From Candidatus Zhuqueibacterota bacterium (lineage in GTDB: Bacteria > Zhuqueibacterota > Zhuqueibacteria > Zhuqueibacterales > Zhuqueibacteraceae), in contig JAKEEU010000105.1 in NCBI GenBank assembly GCA_022616415.1, forward strand, positions 29,677 through 93,676: a DNA stretch of 64,000 bases, given 5' to 3'. The position numbers were made by a program, and so were the translations under genes. Positions 1 through 8,726 of this stretch are shown in pieces. Position 1 is the stretch's first letter. Each line of letters opens with the position of its first letter. Under the pieces are notes generated by a model. The model worked only from the letters and a program-made list of their open reading frames with translations, had not been told where the DNA came from and did no database searches.

Positions 1-93
1 CGCCGGCTGCCCCCCGCATCCGATAACGATATTGGATGGTTTGTTGCGGCTATTGGGGAAGCTGGCAAAAAGCTGAAATGGCCACCAGAATAA
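1..93 (+). CDS. 3' end of an unidentified gene (partial)
   Basis: Frame 1 is open from the window edge to a TAA at 91-93, encoding about 30 residues that end in KKLKWPPE. It may be the C-terminus of a gene that begins before the window. No family can be assigned from so short a piece, and it could be a chance open frame. Confidence 0.3.
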   Translation, partial: RRLPPASDNDIGWFVAAIGEAGKKLKWPPE

Positions 94-149
94 AGTTTTA
101 GTGCTCTCTGGCGTTCACGCGCTATCGCTTTATGCCATGCAGTAAGCAG

Positions 150-321
150 GCTTCCTCGAAAAAATTGGCGAAGAGAACGTTCGCGGCCATTTTACGGCAA
201 TATCGACGATGCTTTGAATCATGCCCGCGCCATTCTTGGGCTGCCGCCGGTGGAGTGGTCGGAGTCGTTTGTCCCAACCGTGGCGCGGGAGATGAATAAA
301 AACTTGATTGAACAGAGTTAA
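150..321 (+). pseudogene. Remnant of a STAS-domain C-terminus (SulP-like), frameshifted
   Basis: Two adjacent frames read EKIGEENVRGHF and then GNIDDALNHARAILG before a TAA at 319-321. One extra T near 194-196 would join them into AGFLEKIGEENV..HFYGNIDDALNHA. This resembles the end of the STAS domain of SulP anion transporters (pattern KIG..n.f.nIddAl.hA). No transporter body precedes it, so it looks like a decayed gene end. The assignment rests on eye-level similarity only. Confidence 0.35.
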
Positions 322-334
322 ATATGCGGCGGTA

Positions 335-1270
335 TCAAGCTTGAGGCATGATGCGGGTGTCGGTCTTCGATTCGTGGGGTAGAAGAGGAATCTCGATAAT
401 AGGCTCTTTTTTAACAATATCGTGAAGCTGATAACGCTCCATCAGTTGACGCCAATTGGCTTCGCTTAGCTTGCCGCCATTGATAAGGATACGACAGTAG
501 TGCCATAAACTGCGATAATAGCTGACAAACAAATCAGCCGCGGCTTTCGAGTTCATATAAATGCGATGATCGTTGAAATGGTCTTCACCGAGGTTGAGTA
601 GAAAGATGGTTCGTCGGTCGATGATTTGCACGCTGACGGGGGAAATAAAGCGTTCATCATCATATTCGATGTAGGCCAAGCTCATTTGAAAGCGTCCGTG
701 GAACTCCTGCACCATGTCGTGTATCCACTTCGCAGTTGCTGGCGTGGCCCGGACAATGCGTGTGATCTTGAGGTCGGGTCGCTGCTCAATGATGTTTTGC
801 AATTGTTCGAGATATTGAATTTTTTCAGCGATTGAGGTGTGGTTAGGCGCATGCGCAGAAAGGTAGGTGATCAGCAGCTCATTGTCGGCTTTGTTCATGC
901 TGTCTTTCAAGCGCACATAAAATTCGCGCTCGTCAATGACTTCAACTCGCTCCTGATTCCTGATCAAGTTGATCAGAATATTTGAATATTGCTCGAAAGA
1001 GTGGTGCCGTTGTTCGGTAAAGTTCACAAACGCCTCATGACGCTGCTCGGTGAAATTCAGATAGATGCTGATCGCGAACAGATTCAACGAGGCAATGACG
1101 CCGATGATCGTGGTGGAATACTCGGCAATGAAGCGCTTGTCGGCATCCGGATAGACGTCGAGCCAGATAGAAATGACCAGGGTAAGAATCGAAAAAAGCT
1201 GAAAAGTATAAACCAAATACTTGGTGCTACCCATGGTCTTGGGAGCTATAGGGGAAAGGTTGAGAATCAT
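335..1270 (-). CDS. Two-TM membrane protein with cytoplasmic domain, unknown function
   Basis: 311 residues. Two hydrophobic stretches near the N-terminus (about residues 17-38 and 52-72) look like membrane spans. They are followed by a charged, glutamate-rich helical stretch and a soluble domain. The soluble part contains NELLITYLSAHAPNH and later KITRIVRA, reminiscent of phospholipase-D-like folds, but no HKD motif is visible and no function is claimed. A strong ribosome site (AGGAGG six bases before the ATG) supports the start at 1270. The gene therefore overlaps the upstream GNAT gene by about 44 bp, implying coupled translation. Confidence 0.6.
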   Translation of the reverse strand: MILNLSPIAPKTMGSTKYLVYTFQLFSILTLVISIWLDVYPDADKRFIAEYSTTIIGVIASLNLFAISIYLNFTEQRHEAFVNFTEQRHHSFEQYSNILINLIRNQERVEVIDEREFYVRLKDSMNKADNELLITYLSAHAPNHTSIAEKIQYLEQLQNIIEQRPDLKITRIVRATPATAKWIHDMVQEFHGRFQMSLAYIEYDDERFISPVSVQIIDRRTIFLLNLGEDHFNDHRIYMNSKAAADLFVSYYRSLWHYCRILINGGKLSEANWRQLMERYQLHDIVKKEPIIEIPLLPHESKTDTRIMPQA

Positions 1271-2456
1271 GGTGGACCTCCTGAAGCATGATGCTATAGA
1301 GTTCCATATTGATTCCCGGATGATAGGGCTCGTGCAACAAGCCCTCGCGCGCGAAGTGGTGGGCGAGAAGAACGTCCTTGAGCTGCGTATCCAGTTCGGG
1401 AACTATGGCATACACTTTCCGGCGGCCGAGTTGGCGCAGCCGGGCAACAGCGTCTTTTATAATCTTGTCGCCTTCGTCCAGGTGGCCGCTGACGATGAAC
1501 GGTCCGAGAAAAACCGCGCCACCCCGTTTGGGCGTCGCGACGATGACGGCAAGTATTTCCTCCCTTCGCTTACGTAGATAAGCAAAGCGCCGGCGTTCGA
1601 GATAAAAGCGATCGTCGATCAGAGTGGTATCAGGGCAGGTCGCGTTAATGATCGCGTCGGCATAGTCAGAATCAAAACCGCCATAGCAATGGTTCTCGTG
1701 TGCCGGATAAATCGTTTCCAGCAAATAATACTTGAACTGCTCGGCAACTAAAAAATCGGATTTGTCAAGGACGCAAGTAGATTCCGATGAGGAACCGTGT
1801 CGACGCTCATAAGCCGCATTCACCTCAGCAATGGCTTCGCTTGTTTTGGCAGCGTAATTGACGCCAGTGTTGAGCGGCTTATAAAGGATAACCTCATCGC
1901 GATTAGCATCGTAATGCTTTAATAACTTAAACTCAACATTATATTTGTAAGTTCCCTTGGTGAATACTCTTAAAGCTTCCCCGCCGTCACAAACCGTTGA
2001 ATAGGCTCGCCGGTAGCCGCCGTGATGAGCATAGAATTGTTCGATTTTGGCCTTCATCCGGCTTGTTAATCCCTGGTGCCTGAAGCGCTCTTCCAATACG
2101 GTCGGGCCGAATTTAATGGCGCCTCCCCGCTTTTCTGTAACCACCGTGTATCCGTGTGCGGGATAAATGCTGTTCTTTTCCAGATGCCGCAAGACCCAAA
2201 TCATTTTACGCATGCTGCCGCATCCGTAATAGTCTTTTTTTGCCACATGGGCGTTAACGATGTAATCAAGATAAGAACGCTGGGTTTCAGCGTAGTGCAC
2301 GCTTACATTATTGTAAGCGAGCTCTTTGAATTTCTTGAGATCGTTTTCAGTAAGTTGGTTGGTGACAATCCAATCGTCGTTAGCGAACAGGTAGACTGGT
2401 TCCGCTGCCAGATTGATTTTCGCAGGTGCAAGTGCCAAGCTGTCTTTCGTTTCCAT
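1227..2456 (-). CDS. Protein with two GNAT-like N-acyltransferase halves
   Basis: The sequence appears to carry two related halves. Each has a GNAT-like core: KRGGAIKFGPTVLEERFRHQ in the first and PKRGGAVFLGPFIVSG in the second. The bulk resembles acetyltransferase-like proteins of unknown substrate. The start at 2456 is preferred over 2522 because an AAGGGGAG site precedes it at good spacing. The 3' end overlaps the downstream membrane protein gene, so the two probably form one transcription unit. The GNAT assignment is inferred from motif pattern and predicted fold; the acceptor is unknown. Confidence 0.5.
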   Translation of the reverse strand: METKDSLALAPAKINLAAEPVYLFANDDWIVTNQLTENDLKKFKELAYNNVSVHYAETQRSYLDYIVNAHVAKKDYYGCGSMRKMIWVLRHLEKNSIYPAHGYTVVTEKRGGAIKFGPTVLEERFRHQGLTSRMKAKIEQFYAHHGGYRRAYSTVCDGGEALRVFTKGTYKYNVEFKLLKHYDANRDEVILYKPLNTGVNYAAKTSEAIAEVNAAYERRHGSSSESTCVLDKSDFLVAEQFKYYLLETIYPAHENHCYGGFDSDYADAIINATCPDTTLIDDRFYLERRRFAYLRKRREEILAVIVATPKRGGAVFLGPFIVSGHLDEGDKIIKDAVARLRQLGRRKVYAIVPELDTQLKDVLLAHHFAREGLLHEPYHPGINMELYSIMLQEVHHDSQPFPYSSQDHG

Positions 2457-2522
2457 GTTCGGCTCCCCTTGGGGTTTGCTCACAGTTTCAGATGCTGAGT
2501 CAGTCACTGCTAATGAATTCAT

Positions 2523-2782
2523 GTTGCAGTATCCATTCCGTACATTGCAGGCCGATCATTTGCGTATCGACGCTACAAAATTTTACAAAAAAAATTGTTT
2601 GGTGCTTCGCTGGTGCGAAGGATTTGAAACACTCGATTGGGGTGTATCGGTTGCGGAGGAATGAAGGTGAGATCAGACTGCATGGCAAGATGGTCTGAAA
2701 TACCACCGGTTTAGTATCCGGTTCGCGGGAATTCATACAGCTACCTTTTGCTTTGTCACACTCTTGAAAACAATCAAGAATG
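2523..2782. other. Intergenic region
   Basis: About 260 bp between two minus-strand genes. An open frame exists on the minus strand, but its composition and lack of a ribosome site argue against a gene. It presumably holds the promoter of the GNAT-like gene; no clear hexamers were recognised. Confidence 0.4.
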
Positions 2783-3133
2783 TTAAATTTTTTTAACCTT
2801 AATAGCAAACAACCGGCTCTGCGTATTGCCAAAACGATGGCGGTATTGTTTCACCGCGTCCTCGAAGCTATTCACGTATGGCACAAAATTCTCATATCCC
2901 CAATCATTCAATGCTGCTTCAATCGTATCAAAATATCGCAAATCGACAATGCGTGTTTCGATTTGCCGATTATTTCTGCCGTCTTTAAAAATGAGATGAT
3001 CCCCGATTTGATAGTGGGCAAATTTCGCTTCATCTTGGCGCAAATCTACGGTCTTGCTGCCACTCTCTATTGCCGCAAAGGGTTTTTCATCGATTTTTAG
3101 CTTGTGCACACCCACAGACACTGGCTGACTCAA
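2783..3133 (-). CDS. ASCH/DUF3850-like small protein
   Basis: 116 residues. The N-terminal half carries the layout of ASCH/PUA-like proteins: a short strand, then KIDEKPFAAIESGSKTVDLR, then a hydrophobic GDHLIFKD segment. In ASCH proteins the K..f..i..G.Kt.e.R pattern lines a nucleic-acid or nucleotide-binding cleft. A role in RNA binding or modified-base recognition is inferred. It is monocistronic, just upstream of a tRNA gene on the other strand. Confidence 0.55.
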   Translation of the reverse strand: MSQPVSVGVHKLKIDEKPFAAIESGSKTVDLRQDEAKFAHYQIGDHLIFKDGRNNRQIETRIVDLRYFDTIEAALNDWGYENFVPYVNSFEDAVKQYRHRFGNTQSRLFAIKVKKI

Positions 3134-3284
3134 AAAAACACTCTACTCATAGTTATTTTGAAACACGGCTAACGCGATAATATACAAAAATGAAAAAGCC
3201 GATGCAAGCTGAATTTGGGTTTAGCATAGAATTTCTCCTTGACTTTGTGCGCGCGAATCGCTATTTTCCAAATACGCCAGACCA

Positions 3285-3358
3285 GGGCGATTAGCTCAGT
3301 TGGTTAGAGCGCCAGTATCACAAACTGGAGGTCACTGGTTCAATTCCAGTATCGCCCA
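3285..3358 (+). tRNA. tRNA-Val (anticodon CAC)
   Basis: A 74-nt cloverleaf. The acceptor arms 3285-3291 and 3351-3357 pair perfectly over 7 bp with discriminator A at 3358. The D stem is GCTC/GAGC. The anticodon stem CCAGT/ACTGG encloses the loop ATCACAA, giving CAC at 3319-3321. The T arm contains GGTTCAATTCC. CCA is not encoded. The anticodon reads valine GTG codons. Confidence 0.93.
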
Positions 3359-3475
3359 CTTTGTCAAGAGACTGCCGGCAGCGTGAGCTTGTATGACACG
3401 CTGCTTTTTATTTTTAAACTAATCTTTAATGGTGAACTAATTCCCCACTATAAAACCCAGAACCCGACAATCTAC

Positions 3476-3504
3476 TTGACAATGTTGGCAAAGAGTGCTA
3501 TATT
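3476..3504 (+). promoter_or_regulatory. Sigma70-type promoter for proS
   Basis: A perfect TTGACA (3476-3481) and TATATT (3499-3504) are separated by 17 bp, in an AT-rich stretch about 165 bp upstream of proS. This is the best consensus promoter in this part of the window. Confidence 0.65.
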
Positions 3505-3669
3505 TTCTATTTATGAGTCAGCAGGGTAGCAAAACTACAAAAGGGAATTGAGCACCGTCAGTAAATGATGGACAGTTGAGCCGAGGCTGTGTGGTAAGTT
3601 GTCCGTTAGCATGGTCGGCCCTTCGTGTCCATATTTTTTATCTGGGCTACGCCCGTAGGAAAAAACGTA

Positions 3670-5184
3670 ATGGCACGATCGAACAATGCAGGAGCAAAGG
3701 CAGGCGCCGCAGGAGCGGAACAAGCCAAAAACACCGCCAGTGAACGAATTACCAAGCGCGAGGAAGATTATTCGCGCTGGTACACCGATGTGATCGCCGC
3801 GGCGGAATTGGCCGACTATGCGCCGGTCAAAGGCTGCATGGTGATTCGGCCCAATGGCTATGCGATTTGGGAAAAAATGCAGGCGGCGCTGGATCGGCTT
3901 TTCAAAGAAACCGGCCACGTCAACGCCTATTTCCCGCTGTTCATTCCGGAAAGCTTCATGAAAAAAGAAGCCGAGCACGTTGCAGGCTTCGCGCCGGAAT
4001 GCGCGGTGGTGACGCACGGCGGCGGCAAGAAGCTCGAAGAACCGCTGTACATTCGCCCCACTTCCGAGACCATCATTTGGTCGATGTACAAAAAGTGGAT
4101 TCAATCTTATCGCGATCTGCCGATTCTAATCAACCAATGGGCGAACATCGTGCGCTGGGAGATGCGCACGCGCCTGTTTTTGCGCACCACCGAATTTCTT
4201 TGGCAGGAAGGCCACACCGCCCACGCGACTTACGAAGAGGCCGAAAAAGAGACCTTGCAAATGTTGGAGGTTTACCGCACGTTTGCCGAAAACTATATGG
4301 CCGTGCCGGTTATTCCCGGTGTCAAAACCGAGAAGGAAAAATTTGCCGGCGCGCTGCGGACGTATTGCATCGAAGCGATGATGCAGGACCGCAAAGCCCT
4401 GCAAGCCGGTACTTCGCACAATCTCGGCCAAAACTTCGCCAAAGCGTTCGACGTCCAATATCTCGACGAGCAAGGCAAGCTCGAATACGTGTGGGCCACG
4501 AGCTGGGGCGTTTCGACCCGGCTGGTGGGCGCGCTGATCATGACCCACAGCGACGACAACGGCTTGATCGTGCCGCCCAAGCTGGCGCCATTGGAAGTGG
4601 TGCTCGTGCCGATTTGGAAGGGCGCCGACGAGCAAGCCGCGGTTTTGGAGCGCGCCAATAAAATCACGGCGGACTGGAAGGGCAAATTCAGCTTCAAGCT
4701 GGACGACCGCGACAACTATCGCCCCGGATGGAAATTCAATGAGTGGGAGAAGCGCGGTGTGCCGGTTCGGGTCGAGATGGGGCCGAAGGATTTGCAAAAC
4801 AACAACGCCGTGCTCGTGCGCCGCGATACCGGCGAGAAGCGCGTGGTGCCGCAGGCGAGTTTGACGGAGGAAATTCAGCGCACGCTGGAGAGAATGCAAG
4901 CCGACCTGTTCAACCGCGCGCGCGACTATCGAGATCGTTATTCGAAAGCGATCTACGATTATGAGCAATTCAAAAAAGAAATTGAAGATCCCGACAAGTC
5001 GGGATTTTTCTGGACGCACTGGTGCGGCAATCGCCAGTGTGAGGACCGTCTGCAAGAAGAAACCAAAGCGACGATTCGCTGCCTGCCGCGCATTGAAACC
5101 GGCGTCGTGCTGGCGCCGGAAGGCAAATGCCTGATGTGCGGCACGGCGGCGAAAGAAAGAGTCGTCATTGCAAAAGCTTATTGA
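3670..5184 (+). CDS. proS: Prolyl-tRNA synthetase, archaeal/eukaryotic type
   Basis: Charges tRNA-Pro with proline. The protein has about 504 residues, the compact class II ProRS type without the editing insertion. The catalytic core shows [36 protein letters not shown] and [20 protein letters not shown]. An anticodon-binding domain follows. The C-terminal extension carries cysteine pairs (CGNRQC and CLMC) typical of the zinc-binding tail of archaeal/eukaryotic-type ProRS. The start at 3670 (MARSNN) is preferred over 3625 because AGGA precedes it and the upstream segment lacks family similarity. A consensus promoter lies upstream. Confidence 0.93.
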   Translation: MARSNNAGAKAGAAGAEQAKNTASERITKREEDYSRWYTDVIAAAELADYAPVKGCMVIRPNGYAIWEKMQAALDRLFKETGHVNAYFPLFIPESFMKKEAEHVAGFAPECAVVTHGGGKKLEEPLYIRPTSETIIWSMYKKWIQSYRDLPILINQWANIVRWEMRTRLFLRTTEFLWQEGHTAHATYEEAEKETLQMLEVYRTFAENYMAVPVIPGVKTEKEKFAGALRTYCIEAMMQDRKALQAGTSHNLGQNFAKAFDVQYLDEQGKLEYVWATSWGVSTRLVGALIMTHSDDNGLIVPPKLAPLEVVLVPIWKGADEQAAVLERANKITADWKGKFSFKLDDRDNYRPGWKFNEWEKRGVPVRVEMGPKDLQNNNAVLVRRDTGEKRVVPQASLTEEIQRTLERMQADLFNRARDYRDRYSKAIYDYEQFKKEIEDPDKSGFFWTHWCGNRQCEDRLQEETKATIRCLPRIETGVVLAPEGKCLMCGTAAKERVVIAKAY

Positions 5185-5427
5185 ATATTGCAACGAAAAG
5201 AGAACCGCAACGAAAAAGCCTTTTAATACGGCTCTGAAAATTCTTGTTACACAACTTGAAAAAACATCAGGTGAATAATAGCCAGTCTCTACTTTACAGT
5301 TTTTTTTCGTTGCAGTTCCATTTTTGTTGCAAGCATTTCAAAGCGCAAAATCAAGGTTGAAGTTTATGTTGCTGCAGTTACATTTTCGTTCATTGAGAAG
5401 TCAAATCTTCCAACGGAAGGAGGAAGC

Positions 5428-6144
5428 TTGAGAAAGTCACTTTTTGTCACGGTGATGGCGACCATCGCGTGTGGCATGCTATGGATTCTATTTTTGGCGG
5501 CCACGCGCCAAAGCCCGGTGTTGGATGCCGGCGAGATGGTGCGGGTCGAGGGCGGCGATTTGGTTGACCCGAATCAATCCGGACGGCTGATAAAAGTCGC
5601 ACCGTTCAGAATTGACAAATACGAAGTCACCAACGCGCAGTATGCGCGCTTTCGGCCGGATCATCAATACCCGGAAATACAAGCGGATTTTCCCGTTACG
5701 AACGTTGCGTGGGAAGAGGCCAGGGCTTACGCCGAGTGGGCCGGCAAGGATCTTCCGACTGAAGCCGAGTGGGAATTTGCGGCCGGCGCGGCTGATGGGC
5801 GCCGTTTCCCCTGGGGGACTGAAAGGCGAGTCCCGCCCATCAAAAAGGCTCATGAGCTGGATCGCGTTGGCAGCTATCGCGACAATGCGAGCCCGGCCGG
5901 TTGCTTCGATATGGAAGGCAACGTTTGGGAATGGACGAGCGATGAGGTTGTTGCGAGTTCGGTTCTACTTATGGCTTCAGCCAACGGCGCTCATGCAGCC
6001 GCCGCCCCGAAAAAGATTCTCAAAGGCGGATGGCGCCAACTCAAAACATCCGTTGCACCGGCAGCAGTAAGCGAGCGCTGGACTTTGGAAGCGACGACGC
6101 GCTCGCCGCAAGTGGGATTTCGCTGCGTACAGCGCATGCAATAA
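5428..6144 (+). CDS. Membrane-anchored FGE-sulfatase (SUMF1-fold) protein
   Basis: 238 residues. A TTG start is supported by AAGGAGG four bases upstream. Residues 1-27 form a signal anchor. The rest is an FGE-sulfatase/C-type-lectin-like fold: FRIDKYEVTNAQYARF, VAWEEARAYAEWAGKDLPTE, AEWEFAAG, then MEGNVWEWTSDE and a final GFRCVQ. The cysteine pair needed for formylglycine generation is absent near the C-terminus, so it is probably a structural or binding member rather than a sulfatase activator. Its C-terminus has no AAY-derived variable pattern, so it is not an obvious DGR target. Confidence 0.8.
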   Translation: MRKSLFVTVMATIACGMLWILFLAATRQSPVLDAGEMVRVEGGDLVDPNQSGRLIKVAPFRIDKYEVTNAQYARFRPDHQYPEIQADFPVTNVAWEEARAYAEWAGKDLPTEAEWEFAAGAADGRRFPWGTERRVPPIKKAHELDRVGSYRDNASPAGCFDMEGNVWEWTSDEVVASSVLLMASANGAHAAAAPKKILKGGWRQLKTSVAPAAVSERWTLEATTRSPQVGFRCVQRMQ

Positions 6145-6325
6145 AGTCGCGGGCTGGCAAAAGTTAAAAAAAATTTTGATCTCTCGGCGAATCGGCTCAG
6201 TGCAGGTACAATCTAATGGTATAGACAAATGACGGTAAGTTCCGGAACTTTCATCCGGCGAACGCAATCCTGGAAAAACGTCCCGATCTCCCTTATCCAA
6301 CAAAATTAAGGAAGATCGGGAAACC

Positions 6326-7489
6326 GTGAGTGAGAATTTCGTGGAAAACCTGATGATTTCGCCTGAGCCACATAAGCCGACCTCCACGAGCTTTTCGGAG
6401 CCAACGGATGATGGACCTCATGAGGCATCCGTTTCGACACCCGCCATTGTGAATTTGGCTGAAGGGAAGTCGGAAAAAACTTCTGATTCTGTGTTAGCAG
6501 AAAATGCGGCCATGGCGCCGCAAACGGAAAATTCCAACCATCGCCCGACCTTCAAAGCGGAAACACCGGAAGGCTCGGCGACGGTGCAAAACCAAAACAG
6601 CGCCGCGCCTTTTAAAGCCGGATACGTTGCCATCCTCGGGCAACCGAACGTCGGCAAATCGACGCTGCTCAATGCGCTTTTGCAATTCAAATTATCGATC
6701 GTTTCCCCCAAACCGCAGACCACTCGCAAGCGCATCCTCGGCATTTTAAACCGGCCGGGCAGCCAGATGATTTTTTTCGATACGCCCGGCATTTTGGAGG
6801 CGCATTATCGCTTGCAACAGGCGCTGGTGCGTGCCGCTTTTCAAGCGATGAAAGATGCGAACGTACACATCTTGATGGTGGAACCGGTCGCCGCGCTGCA
6901 ACCGGCCGATCTGGGGATTCTCAACCGGCTTGCCGATACCGGCAAACCGATCATCATCGCCGTCAACAAAATTGACACGATTCCCAAGGACCATCTGCTG
7001 CCGGTTATCGACCAGTTTCGCGACAAGCGCAACGTCAAAGAGATTATCCCGATTTCGGCTTTGCAGCAAGACGGCGTCGAGCGCTTGGCCGAAGTCGTGG
7101 AGCAATATCTGCCGGTGCAAGAACCGTTCTACGACACCGATCAGATCACCAGCCACCCGGAGCGTTTTCTCGCGGCCGAGATCGTGCGCGAGAAAATCTT
7201 TTTGCGCTACGGCGAAGAGATTCCGTATTCGACGAGCGTGCAGATCGAGGAATTTGTCGAGCGGCCGGGACACAAGGATTATATCCGCGCCATCATTTAC
7301 GTCGAGCGCGAATCACAGAAAGGCATTATGATCGGAAAAGGCGGGCAAGCGTTGAAACAGGTTGGCAAGCTCGCGCGTGAAGAGCTTGAACAATTGCTGG
7401 GCCGGCCAGTCTATCTTGAGTTGTTCGTCGCGGTCAAGGAAAAATGGCGCGAGCGCGAGTCCGAGCTGCGGAGCTTGGGCTATTTGTAA
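6326..7489 (+). CDS. era: GTPase Era with N-terminal extension
   Basis: Ribosome-assembly GTPase that binds the 3' end of 16S rRNA. G1 is GQPNVGKST (about residue 101), a threonine-rich switch I follows, G3 is DTPGIL, G4 is NKID and G5 is ISAL. The C-terminal KH domain includes GIMIGKGGQALKQVGKLA. The family is usually about 300 residues; here a GTG at 6326 adds about 90 low-complexity, acidic and polar residues before the G domain. An in-frame ATG at 6510 could be the true start, giving a shorter extension. Confidence 0.93.
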   Translation: MSENFVENLMISPEPHKPTSTSFSEPTDDGPHEASVSTPAIVNLAEGKSEKTSDSVLAENAAMAPQTENSNHRPTFKAETPEGSATVQNQNSAAPFKAGYVAILGQPNVGKSTLLNALLQFKLSIVSPKPQTTRKRILGILNRPGSQMIFFDTPGILEAHYRLQQALVRAAFQAMKDANVHILMVEPVAALQPADLGILNRLADTGKPIIIAVNKIDTIPKDHLLPVIDQFRDKRNVKEIIPISALQQDGVERLAEVVEQYLPVQEPFYDTDQITSHPERFLAAEIVREKIFLRYGEEIPYSTSVQIEEFVERPGHKDYIRAIIYVERESQKGIMIGKGGQALKQVGKLAREELEQLLGRPVYLELFVAVKEKWRERESELRSLGYL

Positions 7490-7499
7490 AGCAAACGGC

Positions 7500-7589
7500 A
7501 AAAAGAAAAAAGCAAATAACAAAAAGTAAACAACAACGCCAGTCCAGTTCATTTTAAGTGTGCTGTTTTCTTTTTGCTTTTTTCTTTTT
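7500..7589 (+). terminator. AT-rich 17-bp inverted repeat after era
   Basis: Perfect arms at 7500-7516 and 7573-7589 (A/G-rich left, T/C-rich right) separated by 56 bp. It lies immediately after the era stop. The long T-rich right arm suits transcript ending, but the large loop makes this uncertain. Confidence 0.4.
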
Positions 7590-7621
7590 AACCGATACTT
7601 TCCCTTCGGCGCAGGTATGGA

Positions 7622-7981
7622 ATGAAGAATTTTATTTTTAAGCCAAAGCGTGAATGGCCGAGTCCGCCCGAGCTGGAAGTGACGAGTTCTTTGGAAGGAA
7701 GCGGTCCCGGCAATCGCCCGGCGCCACCAAGGTTCTTTCAGTCCAGCCTCGTGAAAGTCGGGACCATTTTTCTCTTTGGCTATTTGATTTATGTCACGAA
7801 TTACGCCACCTGGGCGATGCGCCTGACGTTGTGCATGCTGTTTTGCAGCATGATCTACACGCGTGACAATTCGCCCTCCGGACGCTGGTTGGCGATCGGC
7901 ATCATCGCCGTCGGCACGCTGCTGTCCATTTTGCTGCCGCTGGCGGGCATCGGCCCGAACTTTCTGCGCAGCGCGTTTTGA
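7622..7981 (+). CDS. Small membrane protein, unknown function
   Basis: 119 residues. A proline-rich, polar N-terminus of about 42 residues precedes three hydrophobic segments (approximately 44-60, 65-80 and 90-110). No family was recognised. It is followed by a strong terminator, so the gene ends a transcription unit. It is a likely real gene because coding frame, spacing and terminator agree. Confidence 0.6.
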   Translation: MKNFIFKPKREWPSPPELEVTSSLEGSGPGNRPAPPRFFQSSLVKVGTIFLFGYLIYVTNYATWAMRLTLCMLFCSMIYTRDNSPSGRWLAIGIIAVGTLLSILLPLAGIGPNFLRSAF

Positions 7982-8030
7982 AACGGCGATCACCCTGGTT
8001 TTGTGCAAATGCGAAAGCTGTTCCAATGAA

Positions 8031-8060
8031 ACGCCACGAAATTTTTCGTGGCGTTTTTGT
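8031..8060 (+). terminator. Rho-independent terminator
   Basis: A 10-bp perfect stem (8031-8040 with 8045-8054, ACGCCACGAA) and 4-nt loop, followed by a T-rich tail. It lies about 50 bp after the small membrane protein gene. Confidence 0.8.
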
Positions 8061-8090
8061 TTTATCTGCTCTTTAAAGTTTGGCTCGTCG

Positions 8091-8690
8091 GGAGTCTTTG
8101 AGAGCGACAATCCGCAATGGACGATGACGGATGGCGCGAATTGGCGCTATCCCCGCGGGCCCGGGAAACCACCGGCGCCGCTTGATCATCCGGTGACACA
8201 AGTTTCGTGGAATGACGCCGTCGCTTACTGCAAATGGATTGGCAAACGTTTGCCAACGGAAGTGGAATGGGAGCATGCCGCGCGCAATGCGCAGAACGGC
8301 GGGCCGCGTTATGCGTGGGGAGATGAGCTGGTCGTAAACGGCGCGTACATGGCCAACACCTGGCAAGGCCATTTTCCTGTGGAAAATATCATTGAAGACG
8401 GGTACGAATACACGGCACCGGTCGGCTTAACCGGGCGCTCACCGCTGGGGCTTACCGATATGGGGGGGAATGTCTGGCAGTGGTGTGAAGATTGGTATCG
8501 GCCTTACGAGCTGCGCCAAGAGCCATTTGCGCCGGATGAAAATAGCGAGAAGGTGATGCGCGGCGGTTCGTTCCTGTGCGACCCGAAAGTTTGCCACGGC
8601 TTCCGCGTTTCGGCGCGCTCTTCGTCGACGCCGGAAACCGGGCTGAATCACGTGGGCTTTCGCTGCGCCATGGATTTGCCGGCGCATTGA
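8091..8690 (+). pseudogene. 5'-truncated formylglycine-generating enzyme gene
   Basis: About 200 residues match the C-terminal two thirds of authentic formylglycine-generating enzyme: DGANWRYPRGPG, VSWNDAVAYCKWIGKRLPTE, MGGNVWQWCEDWY, GGSFLCDPKVCHGFRVSARS and GFRCAMD. Unlike the other FGE-fold genes here, it keeps both cysteines of the catalytic pair (LC....CHGFR). Homology begins right after the terminator at 8031-8060. There is no start codon with a ribosome site and about 130 N-terminal residues are missing. It is most likely a remnant of a sulfatase-activating enzyme. Confidence 0.7.
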
Positions 8691-8726
8691 CCGCTCATCT
8701 AATTTGCATTTACGAAACTAAGCGTA

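Noticed and set aside
2500..2832. 110-codon minus-strand open frame
   Set aside because: No motif and no ribosome site, and it overlaps the end of the ASCH-like gene region and the GNAT-like gene leader.
5428..6144. FGE-fold protein as another DGR target
   Set aside because: Its C-terminus lacks the NNY pattern and any similarity to TR beyond the fold's GFR motif.
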